From assembly GCA_027924585.1 (NCBI GenBank), contig BSBM01000592.1:8564501-8628500 (forward strand): DNA of 64,000 bases, read 5' to 3'. This document shows, one piece after another, positions 33,745-44,453 of this stretch. Made by a program: the position numbers and the translations under genes. The notes beneath the pieces were generated by a model that did no database searches, had not been told where the DNA came from, and saw only the letters and a list, made by a program, of their open reading frames with translations. This stretch comes from Larix kaempferi (Eukaryota > Streptophyta > Pinopsida > Pinales > Pinaceae). Within the stretch, counting starts at the first letter, position 1. Every line of letters begins with the position of its first letter.

Positions 33745-34866
33745 TTGGGTCTTGAACTAGTTGAAATTGGGAAAAACCACTCTCATTGGACCAAGCAGCC
33801 TCATATGGAAGGATATGAAAAGAGAGATTCTGGATTAAGATATCCTATTAAGTTGTTTCTCAAGGAATCCCTTACACGACAAAGGAACGAGATGATGGAT
33901 CATTTTCAAAGCAGTCGTTTCGGAGGTGCAACTCCCTTCAAGGTACAAGTTAACTTTGACATCCCCTTATTTGAAGGAAAGATAGATTCGTATGCTTTCT
34001 ATAAATGGTTAAGTCTATTAAAGGGTTACTTCTTTGTTAAATACAATTTTTGACAGTGAAACGATCACCTTCGCGCTCCTTAAATACCTCCCCCATATTA
34101 AAGATTGATGGGTGGGTATTGCGAGAGGCATGCAAGGGATGCATCTAAAATATTTAGGACATAACCCACTTGGGAGGATTTTTTCGATGTTGTCAAGGTG
34201 GAATTATACCCTGTGAAAAAATATGATGATGAGTACACTAGGTGGATGACTTTGCGCTAGGAAAGAGAGCAAACAATGTTGGATTTTACCAACATATTCC
34301 ATACCATGTGCTCAAAATTGGGTATTAGAGACTCCGAATGGCACTTGGTCCTAAAGTACCACAGTGTCCTACATAGGTACAAATTCAAACATAGATTGAT
34401 TTCCTGGATATATCGTCACTGAGAGTTTCTTATTGGTACGTTGTCAAGATCGAGCAAAAATTTAAGAAAAAGAATAAGCAAGAATTTGGGTTTGCAAATC
34501 AATAGTAGCAGAATCCTAGAAAAGGTAGACCTAAATCACAAAGTAGAGGATAAGGAAAGGATGACCAAAATCCTAACAACTCTCCCAAACTGCGAGAAAA
34601 GAAGGGTAACAGGAAATCGAAGAAGGACACCAACAAGTGGTGTGAGTTCCACAAAATCCCCTGGCACAACATTGATGAATGTTGCTCAAAACAATCGTTG
34701 TTGGCTGAGAAAAAATCCACGGAACCGAACTCTAGCTCAGACTCTGATTCAAAGCAAGAAAAGGAAAAGTGGATGATTGATGTGGAACCTAGTGCCACCA
34801 TTTCAACCACAAAGATCCAACCATAAGAATCGGAGGAGCCATAGGAAGGGGAGCACCTCTTCCATT
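33745..34866 (+). pseudogene. gag: Element C gag
   Basis: The first open frame (33745-34053) carries the start of a Gag capsid domain with PLFEGKIDSYAFYKWLSLLKGYF near its end. The rest, to about 34440, is broken by stops and frameshifts. A basic Asn/Arg/Lys-rich segment precedes a knuckle at 34641-34682 that reads CEFHKIPWHNIDEC, that is C-x2-H-x4-H-x4-C, with His in place of the second Cys. An acidic Ser/Glu tail follows. It would assemble particles; this copy is dead. Confidence 0.8.
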
Positions 34867-35390
34867 CATAACTTTGGGTGCAAGGGAATCCGCTACATTT
34901 CATTGTTGACAGTGGTACATAGAAGTACCTCACCTCGGTCGAGGTCATCAAAAGATTGAAACTTCCAGCGGTTCCCCACCCCTAAACATACAACATCAGT
35001 TGAATGATCCAGGGACGAGACATCTGCATCAGTCAACAATGTTTTATATCCTACGACATCGAGCCCTTCAAAGACAAGGTAATGTGTGATGTTTCCCCAC
35101 TTGAAGTTTGTGATGTTCTTTTAGGACAACCATATATGTTTAAATGTCATGTTATGTATGAGTCTCAACCTCATAGTGTCATCATTACTTTGGGAAAGAA
35201 ACTCTATAGGATACCAGAGACAATTCCCACTATTGTGGTGTCTCTCATCACAACTAAGCAATGCAAGAAATTAATCTCCCGGACAAGGAAATTCGTCCAC
35301 TTTATGATTCATTCTAAAGGTGAATGAAAGATAACAACAATGAAAACCACCTCTACACAGGGTCTGTCCACGCAGCAGAAGCAGGTGGAC
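34867..35390 (+). pseudogene. Element C protease
   Basis: FIVDSGT near 34903 keeps the catalytic D-S-G, followed by a stop in the next codon. The C-terminal part (35004-35327) holds the DVLLGQPYMFK block typical of plant Gypsy proteases and HSVIITLG. The frame then opens toward RT. Confidence 0.8.
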
Positions 35391-36110
35391 AAGATAGTGG
35401 AAGAATACCGAGACATATTCACCACACCTACCGAGGTGATATTACATTGCTAGGTCAAGCATTCAATTGATTTGATCCCTAGGGCGCCTTTACTGAATGG
35501 GCTAGTATACAGGAATTCCCTCATGGAAAATGAAGAAATCAAACACGAGATTCAATAATTAATCGAAAATGGGCACATTCAACCCAGCTCCTCACCTTGT
35601 GGGAGCCCAATTTGGTACGAAAGAAAGATGGGACATGGAAACTCTGTATTGACTATTGAGCTCTAAACAAGATCACAATTCGGAATCAGTATCCCATTCC
35701 CTGGATATACGACCTTCTTGACCATCTCAAGGGTGCCAGATATTTCAGTAATATTTATCTGAAGTCTGGCTATCATCAAGTGCTAATTGAATAGGCCGAT
35801 GTCTGGAAGGCTGCATTCAGATATTGGGAAGGCCTTTTTGAGTGGTTGGTCATGCCTTGGCTTGACTAATGCTCCAGAAACCTTCATGAGGATGATGGAT
35901 GATATTCTATGTCCATTCACCAATTATTTTATGGTTGTATATCTAGATGATATCCTCATCTACATCAAAACATGGGAAGAACATTTGCATCATATCCACC
36001 AGGTCCTCAGCACCCTACAACAGCACAAGTTATACACCAATCTAGAGAAGTGCTCATTTGGCATGGAGAGGGTTCAGTATCTAGGATACATCATGGATGA
36101 ACATGGTGTG
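35391..36110 (+). pseudogene. pol: Element C reverse transcriptase, N-terminal part, interrupted by D
   Basis: Starts with VDKIVEEYRDIF. RT motifs are scattered over frames because of indels around 35600-35800; the catalytic VVYLDDILIY at about 35935-35965 is intact. The frame runs through VQYLGYIMDEHGV and is cut at 36110 by the LTR of D. Read across D, it resumes at 48395 (VDLAKIQAIHDRPTPTT), the expected RT-to-RNase H connection. Confidence 0.9.
36106..36110. repeat. Target site duplication of element D, left copy (GTGTG)
   Basis: GTGTG here and at 48390-48394. Confidence 0.92.
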
Positions 36111-36450
36111 TGTTGGAGGAGCCTAAGTCGTCCTGTCGACTAGGCCCTCCGCTCGACCATTTGCAATGTAAGTCGACAAGTTGTGTCAACCAGTCGGGCT
36201 ATGTCGGTCGGTTACGCCAGCAATACAATTATATAACTGAATGTAAACATATATATATATATATGCTGTTGAGCGAGTGTACTGGTTAACTAAGATCTGT
36301 TCTGTGTAGCGTTCTGCTCTTGTTGGTAATAAAGGCTTGTGCTTGTCTCTCTCTATTGGTCTCTTGTCTCTTGTATCCAAATCACTGTGCATGCTTGTTT
36401 ATAATATATAATGTATCTTTGGTAACCTCGTGATCCGCGAGACTACAACA
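36111..36450 (+). repeat. Element D 5' LTR
   Basis: Starts TGTTGGAGGAG, ends CTACAACA. It has an AT repeat (about 36246-36265) that may serve as TATA region and an AATAAA at about 36329 as a poly(A) signal. The 3' copy has a shorter AT repeat. Confidence 0.93.
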
Positions 36451-36451
36451 C

Positions 36452-36467
36452 TGGTTCCATTGTCAGG
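36452..36467 (+). promoter_or_regulatory. Element D primer binding site (same type as A)
   Basis: TGGTTCCATTGTCAGG, one base after the LTR, differs from A's site by a few transitions. Confidence 0.72.
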
Positions 36468-36499
36468 TGATGCATTCAAAATTAACAACATGACATATG

Positions 36500-39150
36500 A
36501 TTTCAGGGTAGGAGATTAAGGACTGGTGGGAGAAGAAAATCGCGAACTACCTGAAGAATTATGCGCAACGGAACAAGCTGACGATTATTCAAGCGAGGGA
36601 AAGATTCTTCTTAGAGACCCATGAAAATTTTTTAGAGTCCGTGTTGTCCGCCCTGAAAAAGCTGTTAGATGAAAAGACTAGCCGATGAAGAAGAGCGAAA
36701 GCTGTTGTCGAAGTTGATCAACGGAGGACGTACAAATCTATCGAAATGGTACAAAATGATTGCGGATGAATTTTGTGAAGAGCAAGCGATCGAAGAGCAT
36801 GTATCTATGGACAAAATCAGAAAAAAGTTCTTCATCGAGCTAGCTGACCAATTCTTGTGTTCCCTGCCAACGTTATTGTTCAAATTTTTGATCGACAAAG
36901 GCGCTGCGCGCATTGTTGAGACACAACCATTGCTGCTCCCACCCCTTCCGAACTCTAACTGGGAGGAGAAAGAACGTCAGTGGGAAATATTCATGAAAGA
37001 GCGTGAATGGGAATTCTTTTTGAACAAATGACGGCCTGCATTTCGCCAGTCGTCTAGAAAGCTTGGGGACGACATTGGGGGGGTGGTGAAACATGTTCTG
37101 ATGTACCGAAATTGATGAAAGGTGACATATGACAAGGCGACATGACAAGCAGTGGAGGACCCAATAGATCCGACAAAGACAGAACCATTAGTCACAAAAT
37201 CACTCCGGACATCCAAAAAATTGAAAGAGAAAAAATGAGACAGCGACGCGAAGAGCTAAGGGAGCATGCAAATGCGCTCCGGAAGAAGCGAGGATCAGGT
37301 GTCACGATAGATGAAGAAGGAAATATGCTAGAGTTGATTCGAGCCCGCGATGATTGGGGCGTCGATGAAAAACTATCGCCGATGGATAAGGACTTGTGGA
37401 TAGAGCGTGGTAGTGCTCTCCAAGTTCAGATACTCGAGAGGTTAACACCCCCTTCTCCATTTCATCTAATGCAAAGTGTATGAGTGAAAGAGATTGTTTA
37501 AGAAAATCTTGGTCTTCATGCTGGCCATTCAAAAATTTGGAGTCGTCGTAATGAAGAAGGTGATGAAGTCGACATATTGTTGATTCATCGACCTGAGGAA
37601 GGAAATTGGGTGACTTTTCAGCCCGAATTTTCAAATAGAATTTTTCATCTAATGTACTCAGAACATGAAGAAGCACCTCCCTTGCCAATACCATACTTGA
37701 GTGACTCATTGAGTACTTCAAATAATCCAAGAAGTAACAAAATCCCATTCGAGCAGAACTTTGTATGGATTTCGACAGAAGCAGTAGAAGAAGACAAAAT
37801 CCCAAGACCCAGCGAAACAGAAGAAGTTCGAGACACTGATACTGAAGGCAAGGAAACCTTCCTGGATAAGCAGCTAGCATTAGTAACTGTCAAAGCTAAA
37901 GAAGCACCTAAGTCTGATTCCGGTAATAACCCACCAACACCACCATCTAATTCTGAAATTTAAATAGAAGCAGACATGTCGCACTCAATGGCACATCTTC
38001 CATTTTATGAAGGTGACGAAGACCCAAGCATACACTAGTTTGTGTGCGAGTCGACATGGACAACCAATCAACTCACCAGCAAAGAATGCCAGTTGGCTCT
38101 TTGAGGAAAATAACATTAACTTGGTACATGGGATACATTGCTAAAACACTAAACTCAACAAAAGCACAAATCATGCAAAGTTTCTTATCATTCCTTAAAA
38201 CAGAGGATGCAACATATTTGGCTGCGAAAAAATTGAAGACGACGGTCCAGAAACTGACAGAAACTATCAAATAGTATGATAAGAGATTTAAAGACCTCTT
38301 GATCCAGATCGACTATGAAATTGAAGACAAACTCATCATCAAATGGTTCATCGTTGGCCTTATAAGAAAAATCAGAGTACATGTTCGTCGACAGAATGTC
38401 ACTTCATATGAAGACGCCTTATCAAGAGCTTTGGATATTGAAATGGATGATGAATATCCCTTGGTATCCATTGACAGACATGTCGATGAACGCCTCGACA
38501 GTATGGATCAGGCCATCCGAAGCATGAATTTGAAAGGACCAGAGTTATGGTGTACAACGTGTTTGACTGCAGGGCATACTAAATATTCTTGTCGAATTGA
38601 GGATCGACGCAAGATGTTAGACTTATTCAAACCAGATGCTTTTCTGATCTATGTAAAGAATATGACTTACATTCAATGAATGATTTCGCATACAATCTAA
38701 AGAATAAGAAAGCAAAATGGTGCTAGATATGCGAAGTCGGGACTCATTCGATTGATGAATGCCATCTGACTTTGAAGAATCGACAAAACTACCATGCAGT
38801 GTACCAAACAAATTCCGTCGAGCAGCATAACGACAGAAACATAAGAAATGACAGATTTGACAGAAATGATGGAAGAAATGACCAGTATAACCAGAACATA
38901 AATGATAGATATCCCAGATATGATGACCGCATATATGATCGACGATATGACGGCTATAACAGGCGTGGAGGATACCAAGGTCGCGGTCGTGGCGGTGGTG
39001 GTTGTGGTATCCGATCCAATCGACCTGGTCTATGTTTTACATGTCTTAGTGAAGATCATCGGCATGAATAATTCCCATACAAAGAAAGAGCCGATCTAAA
39101 GTTTTGTACAAAATGTGGGGTAGGCAATCAATTTTTAGAGGATTGCCCTA
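36500..39150 (+). pseudogene. gag: Element D gag with two zinc-knuckle pairs
   Basis: An N-terminal helical part (36515-37031) resembles A's Gag N-terminus. Next are an Arg/Glu-rich helical stretch (37142-37483), an acidic Pro-containing linker (37577-37963), and a capsid-type domain from about 37978 to 38540 (HLPFYEGDEDP, later YDKRFKDLL). Knuckle 1 is CX2CX4HX4C at 38551-38592; knuckle 2 at 38721-38762 has a stop inside; an Asp/Arg/Tyr then RGG-rich segment spans 38835-39030; knuckle 3 at 39032-39073 lacks its last Cys; knuckle 4 at 39105-39146 has Gln for His. The order equals that of A. Several stops; not translatable as one protein. Confidence 0.85.
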
Positions 39151-39942
39151 TCATGATTGCAAAAATCAATAATAAAAACAATGTTCATGTCTTGTCTTGT
39201 GTACCTAAATATGATGTGCTTCGAACAAAAATTTGCAAATTGTTACTCGACAAGGTACCCATATTGGTCCAGATAGACCACAGATAAGTAAGATAGTAAC
39301 TAAAGAGGATTATCCAAATCCGGCTAAACAAAGTCAGTGTTTAAAAATGCATCCGACATATTTTCAGAATTGGCAGCCCATGAAGACACTACAGAAAATC
39401 GACAAGAAGCACTAAATGAATTGTTCAATCTAATCACAAATGATGAAGCTATAGGAAATTTAATCGACTTGTTGCATAAAGTCAAGCATAAACATGTCGT
39501 GCAAAGACAAACCAAAAACATTTGTCGACTTAATCAAAAAGAAAAAAATGATGCTGACCCTCTTGTCGACCTCGACATAAATGGCTACCATGTACACCAA
39601 GTCGTACTGGATTTCGGTTCCCAAGTCAATATCATGACTCATGATACTTGGGACAAACTCAGTCGACCACAGTTGCAGGAATCAGGTATTTATCTTGAGC
39701 TCGCGGATTAAGGACTCATTGAGCCAATCGGAGTGTGGAAGGGAGTTGAAACATCTATCAAAGGCATCTCAACAAAAGTTGATTTTGAAATCATTAATCC
39801 TAAAGATGATGCAAGTTCTTTCCTAGCCTTGGTCGGTCGACCTTGGGGGAGAAAGATGAAGGCTTCGATTTCATTAGATAAAGGGCGCATCAAGATAAAA
39901 GGAAATGGTCAGAAGGTTATTGTACCAATCTTCTCATATTAG
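39151..39942 (+). pseudogene. Element D protease
   Basis: 39337-39711 carries an acidic helical linker and then the retropepsin core VVLDFGSQVNIM with catalytic Asp at about 39609 and DFG in place of DSG/DTG. After one TAA the C-terminal part (39733-39942) continues in a shifted start but the same coding trend, with LVGRPWGRKM and IKIKGNGQ. The family is aspartic protease acting in the particle. The Phe for Ser/Thr change may lower activity. Confidence 0.8.
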
Positions 39943-41266
39943 GGAGAACCTTGGTCAGAACCTATGGAAGAAGATAATGATATTCGATAGCTCTATCGAA
40001 TAGATAATAACGAAGATCATGTTGAACCAAATTCTCAAGGAGAGCTTCACTTTGGAGACCCTGTTTCGATCAGATATAATTCTGACGCAGAGCTTTACGA
40101 CTGACAAGTAGAGAATTACGATCTTCATGCAAAAGAATGTTGGACGATGGAAGCCATCTCAAAAAATCAAGTAAAGAAATGTCTCTCAATCTCGACCGCT
40201 CCAAGAATATTTGAGCAAAAAATTCGAGAATACCCGACTCTTGCACCAGCCAAAAATGAACAGACATTTAATCTGGTGTTGAGATACAAGGAACGTGACT
40301 CCCCAGCAGCACATGTCGAACAAGTTTCAAAACATGTCGGAGAGCAAGGTAGACTACAAATTCTGGTTGAGACTTTCACTGGGAAAGTTGCGAGATGGTG
40401 GGATACCCACCAATCGAGACTCCAAACCTGGACCAACGTGTTGACATTTTTTGTAGAAAGATTTGGAGGAAAGAAACTGACGGGTCAGGAAAACATCCCT
40501 ATGTTCACCCAGGGAAAAAATACTGAGGTTCATTTCGACCAATGTGAAAAAGAATGGCGAAAACTGGGTTACAAAGACGAAAGGGCGTGACCACACCTCT
40601 TCCCCAGCACACTGGATGATTTACCCAATAAATGGTACAAGATGGAAGAGGCTAGAGGAAAAACATTCACATGGAAATATTTGAAATAAAACTTCATTCA
40701 TGATTTCCAGTTTTCACCAAAGGAGGAGAAGTTGGTTGAAGCAAGCAACCATATCAAAGAGTTTTTGCAGCCGACAGAAAATATAGCATCTGTTGAAAAG
40801 AAGCAAACTGCTCGGCGATCAACTACCTGTCATAACATAACGTCGAAGTAAATCCAACATTCTACATGACTAATCTTAGAAACAAAGAAGTCAGTCGGGA
40901 AAAGTTTTCAATGGATACAAGATCACCCCATCTCATCGAAGCCTGTCAAATAGCCTGTCAAAATAGTCTTTAGCATGGAGATTGTCGAGAAAGATGACCC
41001 CGAAATATTATCGGAAAAGAAATTTCCACCTGCATTGACACAAATAAAAGAAGGCTAAAGAACAATAAATGACAACCGTGCTCTAGAGTGGATGGATGCA
41101 AAGGTCAAAACAAAATAAGTGGATAACTCAAATGATGGTCGACCAAAGATGGCAAGAATTGGCGACTACTGGAAGGAAGAACAGACTGCAGATATCACCA
41201 GCCTCCTCAAATAATTTCAGGATATATTTTCCCGCGATTATAGAGATCTAAAAGGACTTTGCAGGA
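39943..41266 (+). pseudogene. Element D: extra Gag-like module between protease and RT
   Basis: This is in the same frame as the end of protease and runs to about 41260 with stops only. An acidic linker with QGELHFGD comes first. 40147-40590 is open for 147 codons and contains VARWWDTH (WW at 40396-40401), LQTW, FFVERFGG and KDE at 40573-40581. A TGA replaces an expected Trp codon, then F-x2-TLDDL and EEARGKTFTW follow. The end reads GDYWKEEQ and FQDIF, as in A before RT. The two W-rich halves each look like a Gag capsid motif (W-W, then TW, then F-x3-F). D already has a normal capsid domain at 37978, so this is additional. Confidence 0.75.
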
Positions 41267-42681
41267 GATGAGTGAAATGAAAATCAATATCAAACCAGAT
41301 GCCAAACCAGTGAAGAAAAGGCCCTACAAGCTTGCACACAAGTATAAAGACATTGTTAAAAAAGAGATCAATAGTATGCTCGAAGTCGGGATTATATATC
41401 CTATCGACTAGTCAGAGTGGGTGAGCCTGATGGTTGTTCAACCAAAGAAGCACGACCCGACACGACTGAGGATTTGTGTCGATTTCCGTGAATTGGACAA
41501 GGTAACACTTACCGACCCCTTTCCAACTCCTTTCGCAGATGAGATTATTAATGAAGTTGCAAGGCATGAGTGTTATTCATTTACGGATGGATTCTTTGGG
41601 TACAATGAAGTACCTATTGCGAAAGAATATCGGAAAAGACTACATTCGTATGTGAATTTGGGTCATTCACATATAAATTCATGCCTTTTGGTCTGAAGAA
41701 TGCACCAGTGGTCTTTTCCCGTATTTTCGTCAAGGCTTTTCAAGATTATATCTACAAAACCATGGATGTCTATTTTGACGACTGGACAATCTATTCAATG
41801 TTAAGAGATCATTGTAAATGGCTTCTACTGATGCTGGAGCATTGTCGGCAGATTCAATTGTCGTTGAACATAAAAAAAAGTGCATTTTTGTGACTCCTAT
41901 CGGTGTATTGTTGGGCCACATAGTATGTAAAGAAGGAATCAAGGTCGATTATGCAAAAATAAAAATTATTCTCGAGCTAAAACCACCAGTCAATCCAAAG
42001 CAAGTGCGAATCCTGTTGGGTCATACAGGGTATTACAGAAAGTTCATCAGACACTACTCTGACATGACCTGTCCTCTCGAAGAGTTGTTGAAAGAAAATC
42101 AAGAGTACAGGTGGACGGAGAAATCCAAAACTTCATTCGACATATTGAAGAGAAAACTCGTCGAAGCGCCCATCCTCTGGTTCCCAAATTGGTCAGTGAA
42201 ATTTCGTGTTCATATCGATGCATCTAGAATAACAATCGGTGTTATTTTAACACAACCTAGAGAAGACGAAATGGACTATCCTAATTCTTTTAGCAGCCAG
42301 AAGCTGAACAGGGCTGAAGGAAATTATTCTACTACAGAAAGAGAAGCATTATGTATGGTATTTGCATTACAAAAATACCGTCACTACTTACTGGCAAACC
42401 CCTTCATATTCTACACAAATCATCAAGCTTTGAAGTATCTAGTCAATAAGCCATTGCACCATGGGAGGTTGTGTCATTGGCTTCTACTATTTCAGGAATT
42501 TGAATTTGAGTTAAGAATCCGACTGGGAAAGGCTAATGTCGGGCCAGACCACTTATCTAGAGTCGACACCAGAGAGGAACCGACATGTATTGAAGATGAT
42601 TTGCCAGATGCACATTTGTTTCAAATTGAAGTTGTACCCTCAGAACTGGCAGAAATTGCACAATTTCTCAAGGATGGATAA
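41267..42681 (+). pseudogene. pol: Element D reverse transcriptase and RNase H
   Basis: RT: KKRPYKLAHKY, SEWVSLMVV, RICVDFRELDK, SFTDGFFGYNEV, a frameshift at about 41660, MPFGLKNAPVVFS from 41681, and the catalytic YFDDWTIYS at about 41771. From 41818 a 287-codon open frame covers LLGHIVCKEG, the thumb and connection, and RNase H with Asp in VHIDAS, Glu in TTEREAL, TNH for TDH, and Asp in GPDHLSRV. RNase H is complete here, unlike in A. Two frameshifts and a stop near 41409 prevent a full product. Confidence 0.92.
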
Positions 42682-43890
42682 GCTCCTGAAGGAATGACTA
42701 AGAAGAAGAGGAAGATTCTTGCTATGAAAGCTGCACCTTATACCATCATTAATGGATTCCTCTACAAAATTGGCTTATATGATGTGTTACGGCGGTGTGC
42801 ACTTGAGCATGAGCGATAGAGCATACTTTCAGAAGCACACTACAGACTGACAGGAGGACATTATCACGCAAATATAATCACAAGGAAGATTCTGCAAGCT
42901 AGAATCTGGTGGTCGATAGTTCATAAAGACTGTCGAGAATTTGTAACTAAATGTGATAGATGTCAATGTATGGGACGACCGCTGCCTAATACAGAAATGC
43001 CCTTGGTTCCAATTAATCCGAGCCGAACATTCGAAATCAGGGCAATTGATTTTATTGGACCATTTATAGTTATTGACAGAGGGACAAGTGCACGTTATAT
43101 CATCACTGTTGTAGAATTTGTCACCAAATGGGTAGAGGCAGAACCGGTCGAGACATGTTCTAGAGAAGTTGCTGCCAAATTCATCTATGAAAACATCATT
43201 ATCCGCTTCAGATGCCCACTTACTTTACTCAACGACCAAGGTACGCATTTTGTCTGCAAAAATATTTCTGCATTAACAAAAGAGTTTGCAATTGATCATA
43301 GAATAAGCACTGCATATCATCCACAATCTAATGGCGTCGTGGAATCATTTAACAAAACACTCACAAGAGGACTGATGAAAGTGTGCAACATGGAGAAGGA
43401 TGACTGGGATGATAAAGCACCTGTTATTCTTTGGGCATACAGAACAACGTACAAAAGAACGATGGGTCAAACACCTTTTTCACTTGTCTATGGGCAAGAA
43501 GCAGTCGTTCCGCTGCAATTCCGACGACAAACCCCGACAATCACAACAGTATTACACATTGATGTCAAAGATGCACGACAAGAGTGCCTATTACAACTGT
43601 CGAAACTTGACGAGAATCGACAAATAGCAATGGAACATCAACAAATCAAGAAACAACAATAGAAAGCATGGCATGATAGAAACATCAAACGAAAGAATCT
43701 GCCAGTTGGTGACTTGGCATTGCTTTATAATAGCCGCGTAAAAGGAAAACCAAAAAATTTGCACATGGAGTGGATGGGGCCCTATATTATGGAAGTGATA
43801 AACACCAACGGTTCAGTCCAACTGAAAACATTACAAGGTAGTGTTTTCAACAAACTTGTAAATGGCGCTCGGCTAAAGCGGTACAAGTAA
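42682..43890 (+). pseudogene. Element D integrase
   Basis: Zinc domain: His pair in HYRLTGGHYH, Cys pair in CDRCQ (42838-42965). The core in 42970-43662 is open and has all three acidic residues: IDFIGPF, LNDQGTHF and NGVVESFNKTL. The C-terminal domain follows after a TAG at 43660: GDLALLYNSR and EWMGPYIME, ending RLKRYK at 43888-43890. The catalytic core is intact at sequence level. No chromodomain. Confidence 0.93.
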
Positions 43891-43982
43891 TGAGCATTTA
43901 AAAAAAAAAATGGTTACAAATAATTGAAAGAGAGAAGCATTATAATCAATCTCCCTAAACAACATTCCATATCACATTCATA

Positions 43983-44234
43983 ATGACTAAGGACTGGACG
44001 AGTAAAGCTGATAAGAGCAAGGATCGACAAGAAAGAAGACTAGTGCATGTCTGTCGACACTATAGGCACCATGAGTATAGAGACAACCGAAGAAGAGAAG
44101 ACCATATTCCTCAGACTCGACATCATAGCCATAGCCGACATGATCAGAAAAAAGATAGAAGACGACAACCCCCTGACATAAATGTAGCAGCAAAAAGTAG
44201 TCAGGAGGGCCGACCAGTAGATGAGAAAAAATGA
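43983..44234 (+). CDS. Small Arg/His-rich ORF after integrase (83 codons)
   Basis: A short open frame directly after integrase, very rich in Arg, His, Lys and Asp with no hydrophobic core (RHYRHHEYRDNRRRED is typical of it). It could be a nucleic-acid-binding tail, part of the post-integrase ORF, or chance. A shows no clear counterpart at the equivalent place. Coding status is uncertain. Confidence 0.35.
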   Translation: MTKDWTSKADKSKDRQERRLVHVCRHYRHHEYRDNRRREDHIPQTRHHSHSRHDQKKDRRRQPPDINVAAKSSQEGRPVDEKK

Positions 44235-44453
44235 CATGCACTTGATGAGGGACGAATAGCCTGTCAATCAAAATTAAATCCCTTGTCAAATCAGTCTTTA
44301 ATACAGCCATCTACTTCGCAGTCACACGTGCCAAATTCATCCTCTTTAAACCCCAAGCTCGAGGATTCTTAGATACTCTTTTGCCAAGAACTTGAGAACT
44401 AGACTTAAAAAATACTGGCAAACCTCTGGGATCCTGAGAATTGCACAGAAGCC

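Noticed and set aside
37302-37880. 192-codon open frame on the minus strand
   Set aside because: Antisense of D's gag linker. I considered an antisense gene as in some Tat elements, but A has no counterpart at this place.
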